DNA from: DATAOG01 sp963798075
GTDB lineage: Bacteria > Pseudomonadota > Alphaproteobacteria > Geminicoccales > Geminicoccaceae
Assembly (NCBI GenBank): GCA_963798075.1
Contig: CAWCRU010000001.1
Location: forward strand, 62,001 to 126,000
DNA: 64,000 nucleotides
Direction: 5' to 3'
Positions within the stretch are counted from its first letter, which is position 1, and every line of letters starts with the position of its first letter. Of the stretch, positions 60,158 to 64,000 are shown piece after piece. The translations under genes were made by a program, and so were the position numbers. Under the pieces are notes generated by a model. That model did no database searches. It saw only the letters and a program-made list of their open reading frames with translations, and was not told the DNA's origin.

Positions 60158-60592
60158 TCAGAACTGATTGGTCATCGAGTCGGGAGCGGGGCCGGGCGGG
60201 TCGCGCACCACCCAGTAGCTGTCCGCCCGGGCGTCGACCTTGAGGCGAAGCGGATCGCGGCCGGTCAGACGCATCAGGAAGCCGGTGGGTACGATCACCA
60301 CGCCATAGATCAGGGCGAGCACGATCGGGTTGACGACCCGAAACATGATCAGCCCGAGCTTGACCCAGGCGTGATGGAGCCCGCTCAGGCTCTTCGGCGC
60401 GACCAGGCCCAGCAGGATCAGGGCGACGCCGATCGCGGCCAGTCCATATTGGACCCAGCCGATGCCGTGGAAGTAGCTGCGGGCGGCGGCGATCAGCAAA
60501 AGAATGCCTCCGACCGTCAGGCCGAAGCCTCGGTCGGTGCCGCTCTTGACCTCATCGCCGCGGCTGAAGTCCTCGTGAAACGATGGTCTCAT
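60158..60592 (-). CDS. SxtJ family membrane protein
   Basis: A 144-residue protein with about four hydrophobic segments (about 23-40, 46-66, 74-88 and 90-105). The middle SLSGLHHAWVKLGLIMFRVVNP and GVVIVPTGFLMRLTGRDPLRL are typical of the SxtJ family, named after the saxitoxin operon but common in other bacteria. Its biochemical role is unknown. I chose ATG 60592 over longer starts because upstream sequence is Arg-rich. First gene of the sxtJ - DUF5989 - carbamoyltransferase set. Confidence 0.82.
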   Translation of the reverse strand: MRPSFHEDFSRGDEVKSGTDRGFGLTVGGILLLIAAARSYFHGIGWVQYGLAAIGVALILLGLVAPKSLSGLHHAWVKLGLIMFRVVNPIVLALIYGVVIVPTGFLMRLTGRDPLRLKVDARADSYWVVRDPPGPAPDSMTNQF

Positions 60593-60674
60593 TGCGCTCC
60601 GATCCCGGCGGTCGGGCAGGCGCCGGATCGTATCAGCTCGCGCCCGGCCAGGCCACAGTTTTGCACCAGGTGCC

Positions 60675-61286
60675 TCAATTCGGGGTGCCCGCGGGCGACG
60701 GCAACGCCGCCAGCGGACTGTCCTCGCTTTGCAGCAGATAGAACTCCCAGCGTGGCGTGGTATCGGTGACCACGACGCTGACCGCCACGGTTTCGCCGGG
60801 CTGGACCACGCCGCCGAAAAACTGGACGCCATCGAAGGGCTCGGTCGTCTCGAGGGTCTCGGTGAAGCGGTCGGAGCGGAACGGCCGCCCGGCCTCGCTC
60901 GCCTGGCCGAACGACAGGCCGTCGCCGAACGGGCTTGCCTGGTCGAGGAACTCGCGCAGCTCCAGATTGAACAGCGACCAGGGCCGTTTCGTCCGGTTAC
61001 GCACGATCTTGGTCAGCGCGAAGCCGACGTCGTGGTGCGAGCGGATGCGATTGCCGAAGCGGTGGGTCATGCCGCGGATGACCAGGATCGCCGGGCCCTC
61101 GCCGGTGAACTCCTCGGTCAGCACGAACGGATCCGCGAGCGAGCCGCTGCCCGACGCCTTGACGATGTCGAAGCCGCCCAACTCGTCGCTGAAGGTGAGG
61201 CCGTCCAGGCTGACCGGCGCGGCCAGGGCGGGCAGGCCGCAGCCGACGCCGACCGCGAGCGCCAAAGCGCATGGCCAAACCCTCAC
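60675..61286 (-). CDS. Uncharacterised exported protein
   Basis: A 203-residue protein with a clear signal peptide (residues about 1-22, LALAVGVGCGLPALA). The mature part is beta-rich and acidic, with no motif I recognise (LGGFDIVKASGSGSL, ILVIRGMTHRFGN, WSLFNLELREFL). It has no cysteines in the mature part and no membrane anchor. It lies 82 bp upstream of the SxtJ gene on the same strand and could be co-transcribed, but a functional link is unproven. Confidence 0.65.
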   Translation of the reverse strand: MRVWPCALALAVGVGCGLPALAAPVSLDGLTFSDELGGFDIVKASGSGSLADPFVLTEEFTGEGPAILVIRGMTHRFGNRIRSHHDVGFALTKIVRNRTKRPWSLFNLELREFLDQASPFGDGLSFGQASEAGRPFRSDRFTETLETTEPFDGVQFFGGVVQPGETVAVSVVVTDTTPRWEFYLLQSEDSPLAALPSPAGTPN

Positions 61287-61378
61287 GACCGCTCCGCCCG
61301 ATGCCTCATGGCAGGGTCATGACTGCCGATCTTTGCGAGGTCAAGATACGCCGGCCGACCGGGCGTGCGCGGGACGGC

Positions 61379-62167
61379 TCAGGTCGCCTCGAGCACCGCC
61401 GAGAGGAACTGGCGCGTGCGCTCGTTCTGGGGCTCGGCGAACAGCCGGTCGGGGGCGCCCTGCTCGGCGATCTTGCCCCGATAGAAGAAGCAGACGCGGT
61501 CCGCGAACTCCTTGGCGAAACCCATCTGGTGGGTCACCATCAGCATCGTCAGATTGTGCTCGGCAGCGAGCGCCCGGATCACGTTCAGGACTTCGCCCAC
61601 CAGCTCCGGATCGAGCGCCGAGGTGACCTCGTCGAACAGCATGACCTTGGGCCGCATCGCGAGCGCGCGGGCGATCGCGACCCGCTGCTGCTGGCCGCCC
61701 GACAGCTGGCTCGGATAGTGCAGGGTCTTGTCGCCGAGGCCGACCATGGCGAGCAGCTCGAGCGCGCGCTCGCGGGCCGCCTTCTTCGAGAGGCCCAGCA
61801 CGTAGACCGGTGCCTCCATGCAGTTCTCGAGGGCGCTCATGTGCGGGAACAGGTTGAAGTGCTGGAACACCATGCCGATCTTGCCGCGCACCCGGCGCAG
61901 GTGGCGCTCGTCCGCGGGCAGCAGCTCGCCGTTGCGCCGGGTATGGGTGAGCGGCTCGCCGTCGACCTCGATCACCCCGCCGTCGATCCGCTCGAGCGTC
62001 ATCAGCATGCGCAGGACCGTGGTCTTGCCCGAGCCCGAGGGGCCGATGATCGCGACCTTCTCGTTGGCCGCGACATCGAGGTCGAGCTGATCGAGCACCA
62101 CGAGGTCGCCGTAGCGCTTGGTCACCTCCCTGAAGCGGACGATGGGCGGTTCTGCGGATGCTTGCAT
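61379..62167 (-). CDS. ehuA: Amino acid/ectoine ABC transporter ATPase (EhuA-like)
   Basis: A 262-residue ABC ATPase with Walker A GPSGSGKTT (about 41-49), Q-loop MVFQHFNLFPHM, signature LSGGQQQR (about 156-163), Walker B KVMLFDEVTSALD and H-loop VTHQMGFA. The insert RRNGELLPADERHLRRVRGK before the Q-loop is typical of EhuA from ectoine/hydroxyectoine importers, although polar amino acid ATPases are close. Last gene of an operon with two permeases and a binding protein; its ATG lies just past the stop of the upstream permease. Confidence 0.85.
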   Translation of the reverse strand: MQASAEPPIVRFREVTKRYGDLVVLDQLDLDVAANEKVAIIGPSGSGKTTVLRMLMTLERIDGGVIEVDGEPLTHTRRNGELLPADERHLRRVRGKIGMVFQHFNLFPHMSALENCMEAPVYVLGLSKKAARERALELLAMVGLGDKTLHYPSQLSGGQQQRVAIARALAMRPKVMLFDEVTSALDPELVGEVLNVIRALAAEHNLTMLMVTHQMGFAKEFADRVCFFYRGKIAEQGAPDRLFAEPQNERTRQFLSAVLEAT

Positions 62168-62169
62168 GC

Positions 62170-62829
62170 TCAGCCCCTCCGGGTCTTCAACCAGGCCTCG
62201 AGCCGGCGCACGCCGGCCGCCGAGATCAGGCTCATGATCAGGAAGAAGACGCCGACCATCGTGATCGGCTCGAGATAGCGGAACGTCTCGGAGCCGATGA
62301 TCTTGGCGGTCTGCATCAACTCGACGACCGCGATCGCCGAGAGCAGGGGCGTCTCCTTGAACATGCCGATCAGATAGTTGCCGAGTGCCGGCACGACCGG
62401 CGGGATCGCCTGCGGGATGATGACGTCCCAATAGGTGCGCGCCGGGCTCAGGTTGAGCGCGGTCGCGGCTTCCCACTGGCCGCGCGGGATGCCCTCGAGG
62501 CCGGCGCGGTAGACCTCCGAGCAGTAGCAGGCATAGTGCAGCCCGAGCGCCAGCACGCCCGCGGTCAGCGCCGGGATCACGACCCCGAAGCGCGGGAACA
62601 CGAAATACAAGAAGAAGATCTGGATCAGCACCGGCGTCGAGCGGATGAACTCGATGAAGCTGCCGGTCGCCCCGCTGACCCAGGGGTTGGCCGAGCGGCG
62701 CAGCAGCGCCAGCACGAGGCCCAGAACCGCGGCGAGCGCGAAGCCCAGCACGGTCGCCTCGATCGTCACGACCGCGGCGCGCGCGAGCTGCGGCAGGATT
62801 GAGAGCGCGAACTGCCAGTCGAACAGCAT
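62170..62829 (-). CDS. ehuD: Amino acid/ectoine ABC transporter permease (EhuD-like)
   Basis: A 219-residue HisM-type permease with about five helices. The family features are ARAAVVTIEATVLGFALA (about 16-33), EFIRSTPVLIQIFFLYF (about 59-75) and the EAA loop EAATALNLSPARTYWDVIIPQA (read in two blocks, about 120-141), which docks on the ATPase. The ATG overlaps the stop of the other permease. It acts as a heterodimer with that protein. Confidence 0.83.
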   Translation of the reverse strand: MLFDWQFALSILPQLARAAVVTIEATVLGFALAAVLGLVLALLRRSANPWVSGATGSFIEFIRSTPVLIQIFFLYFVFPRFGVVIPALTAGVLALGLHYACYCSEVYRAGLEGIPRGQWEAATALNLSPARTYWDVIIPQAIPPVVPALGNYLIGMFKETPLLSAIAVVELMQTAKIIGSETFRYLEPITMVGVFFLIMSLISAAGVRRLEAWLKTRRG

Positions 62830-63590
62830 CAGCGCGCCCCCACGCCGAAGCTCTTGCGGGTGTAGCGCTCCAGCGCGCGCATGAAGAACGTGATGACCAG
62901 CGCGATCCCGAGATACATCACCAGCACCAAAAGGAAGATCGTGACCGTGCGCAGGGTCGCCTGGTTGAGCTGGTAGGCCTTGAAGGTCAGATCCGAGACC
63001 GTGATCAGGGAGACGATCGCGGTCGCCTTCAGGAGCTCGATGAAGAGATTGCCCCAGGGCGGGATCATCGCGACCATGGCCTGCGGCAGGATGATCCGGC
63101 GCATGCGGGTGAACGGCGTCATGTTGAGCGCGATCGAGGCCTCGTACTGGCCGCGCGGCACCGCCAGCACGGCGCCGCGCACGACCTCGGCACCGTACGC
63201 CCCGACGTTGAGGCCGAGCGCCAGGATCGCGACCGGGATCGGGTCGAGCGTGATGCCGAAATTGGGCAGCACGTAGAACAGCCAGAACAGCTGGACCAGC
63301 GCCGAGGTGCCGCGAAACAGCTCGATATAGGAGATCGCGAGCCAGCGGACCGGCCGCAGCGGCGACAGCTTGGCGAGCCCGGCGAGCAGACCGCAGACCA
63401 CGGCGAGAGCGCAGGCCGCGACCGTGATCTGGATCGTGACCCAGGCGCCCGCGAGCAGGCCCGGCAGGAACTCGCGGAAGCCCGCGAAGCTCGCCACCAC
63501 GAGCCCGGCCGCGAAGCTGAAGAGGGCGCAGATGAACAGATGGCGATAACCCAGCCATCCCTCCCTGGTCAGCCTCGCCGCCGCGGCCAT
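62829..63590 (-). CDS. ehuC: Amino acid/ectoine ABC transporter permease (EhuC-like)
   Basis: A 253-residue HisM-type permease. Hydrophobic helices lie at about 17-38, 45-72, 88-110, 118-138, 185-200 and 208-235. Conserved stretches are WVTIQITVAACALAVV, ELFRGTSALVQLFWLFY (about 89-105) and the EAA loop EASIALNMTPFTRMRRIILP (about 149-168). It lies 64 bp after the binding-protein gene. Confidence 0.83.
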   Translation of the reverse strand: MAAAARLTREGWLGYRHLFICALFSFAAGLVVASFAGFREFLPGLLAGAWVTIQITVAACALAVVCGLLAGLAKLSPLRPVRWLAISYIELFRGTSALVQLFWLFYVLPNFGITLDPIPVAILALGLNVGAYGAEVVRGAVLAVPRGQYEASIALNMTPFTRMRRIILPQAMVAMIPPWGNLFIELLKATAIVSLITVSDLTFKAYQLNQATLRTVTIFLLVLVMYLGIALVITFFMRALERYTRKSFGVGAR

Positions 63591-63654
63591 GATCCTTGCG
63601 CGAATGCCTTCGGGTAGGGCGCCGGCCCGCGAACGGGCGGCCGGCGCCTGGTGA

Positions 63655-64000
63655 CTACTTGCCCGCGCAGAGCTCTTCGGTCGTCTTCTTCGGCAGCTCG
63701 TCCTTGGTGAAGCCGAACGGCTCGACCAGGGCCAGATGCTCGGGCGTGCCGATGAAGCTTGCCAGCTGCTTGTTGAACTCGGCGAGGAACGCCTTGTCCT
63801 CCGGGCGGAAGGCGAACGCGCCGTGGCCGACGACGCTCTGGCCGGCGACCTCGCCGAACGGCTCGGCGATCTCGACGCCTTGCGCCTCGCCGGCGAGCCG
63901 GCGGATCGACAGGCTCGTCAGCGCGAAGGCATCGGCCCGTCCGGCCTGCACGGCCGCGGTCCCGGCGGCGGTGTCGGGGACCACCATGACCCGATCGTCG
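63655..64000 (-). CDS. ehuB: Amino acid/ectoine ABC transporter substrate-binding protein (EhuB-like), truncated by window edge
   Basis: The C-terminal 114 residues of a family 3 periplasmic binding protein; the start lies beyond base 64000. AGRADAFALTSLSIRRL is the inter-lobe hinge region with the conserved Asp, followed by GHGAFAFRPEDKAFLAEFN and the end FGFTKDELPKKTTEELCAG. The sequence is consistent with EhuB of ectoine transporters, but ligand residues mostly lie outside the window. First gene of the ehu-type operon. Confidence 0.75.
   Translation of the reverse strand, partial: DDRVMVVPDTAAGTAAVQAGRADAFALTSLSIRRLAGEAQGVEIAEPFGEVAGQSVVGHGAFAFRPEDKAFLAEFNKQLASFIGTPEHLALVEPFGFTKDELPKKTTEELCAGK

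Overview
The window is GC-rich throughout (roughly 70 percent) and reads as an alphaproteobacterial chromosome, probably of the Rhodospirillales/Geminicoccales type. The best evidence is the gene order erpA - dgt - argS - SPOR protein - nagZ - scpA - scpB - tatABC - serS - surE - LysM/M23 protein - DUF815 ATPase - yajC - secD - secF - Mth938 protein, a housekeeping block typical of that class. No rRNA, tRNA, CRISPR array or insertion sequence was recognised.

Layout. 0-6 kb: the end of a diguanylate cyclase gene, a MocR-type regulator divergent from pdxJ, an RraA-like gene, then a membrane protein, a DUF533 protein and a RidA-like protein on the minus strand. 6-10.3 kb: an envelope protein with an OmpA domain, a YfcG-like glutathione transferase and a ChaC-like gene. 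10.3-18.5 kb: a hydantoin catabolic set (hydantoinase, N-carbamoyl-D-amino acid hydrolase, hydantoin racemase). A copper-handling cluster (small secreted protein, YcnI-like DUF1775, CopC-CopD fusion) sits between the first two, and methyltransferase, 2OG-Fe oxygenase and flavin reductase genes lie between the last two. 18.6-21.5 kb: two neighbouring proteins that look like inactive GGDEF/EAL derivatives. 21.5-28.8 kb: an accessory stretch with brnTA, a frameshifted HigBA-like pair, a decayed Phd-PIN pair, a secreted protein and a CocE/NonD hydrolase. 28.8-31.9 kb: an ATP-grasp ligase, an HhH DNA glycosylase-like protein, xth and erpA. 31.9-53.6 kb: the housekeeping block, interrupted by an orphan iron-type ABC ATPase, a split PQQ glucose dehydrogenase-like pair, a LysR regulator and a DUF1127 gene. 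54-58 kb: a cyanide-insensitive bd-type oxidase (CydAB/CioAB), an L-idonate 5-dehydrogenase-like gene and a DUF1772 protein. 58-60.6 kb: a carbamoyltransferase - DUF5989 - SxtJ trio. 61.4-64 kb: an Ehu-type amino acid/ectoine ABC transporter running off the window.

Functional links. Hydantoinase, carbamoylase and racemase together would convert racemic 5-substituted hydantoins to D-amino acids. The PQQ dehydrogenase would feed electrons to quinone and the bd-type oxidase could drain them to oxygen. The Tat and Sec (YajC-SecD-SecF) genes supply export. 

Caution. Between about 7 and 41 kb many conserved genes, including the essential argS, are split by frameshifts at G/C runs, while 40.7-64 kb and the first 6 kb show none. 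Sequencing or assembly error is the simplest explanation, so apparent pseudogenes in that stretch need raw-read confirmation. The decayed PIN toxin, which has an internal deletion, is a better case for true decay.
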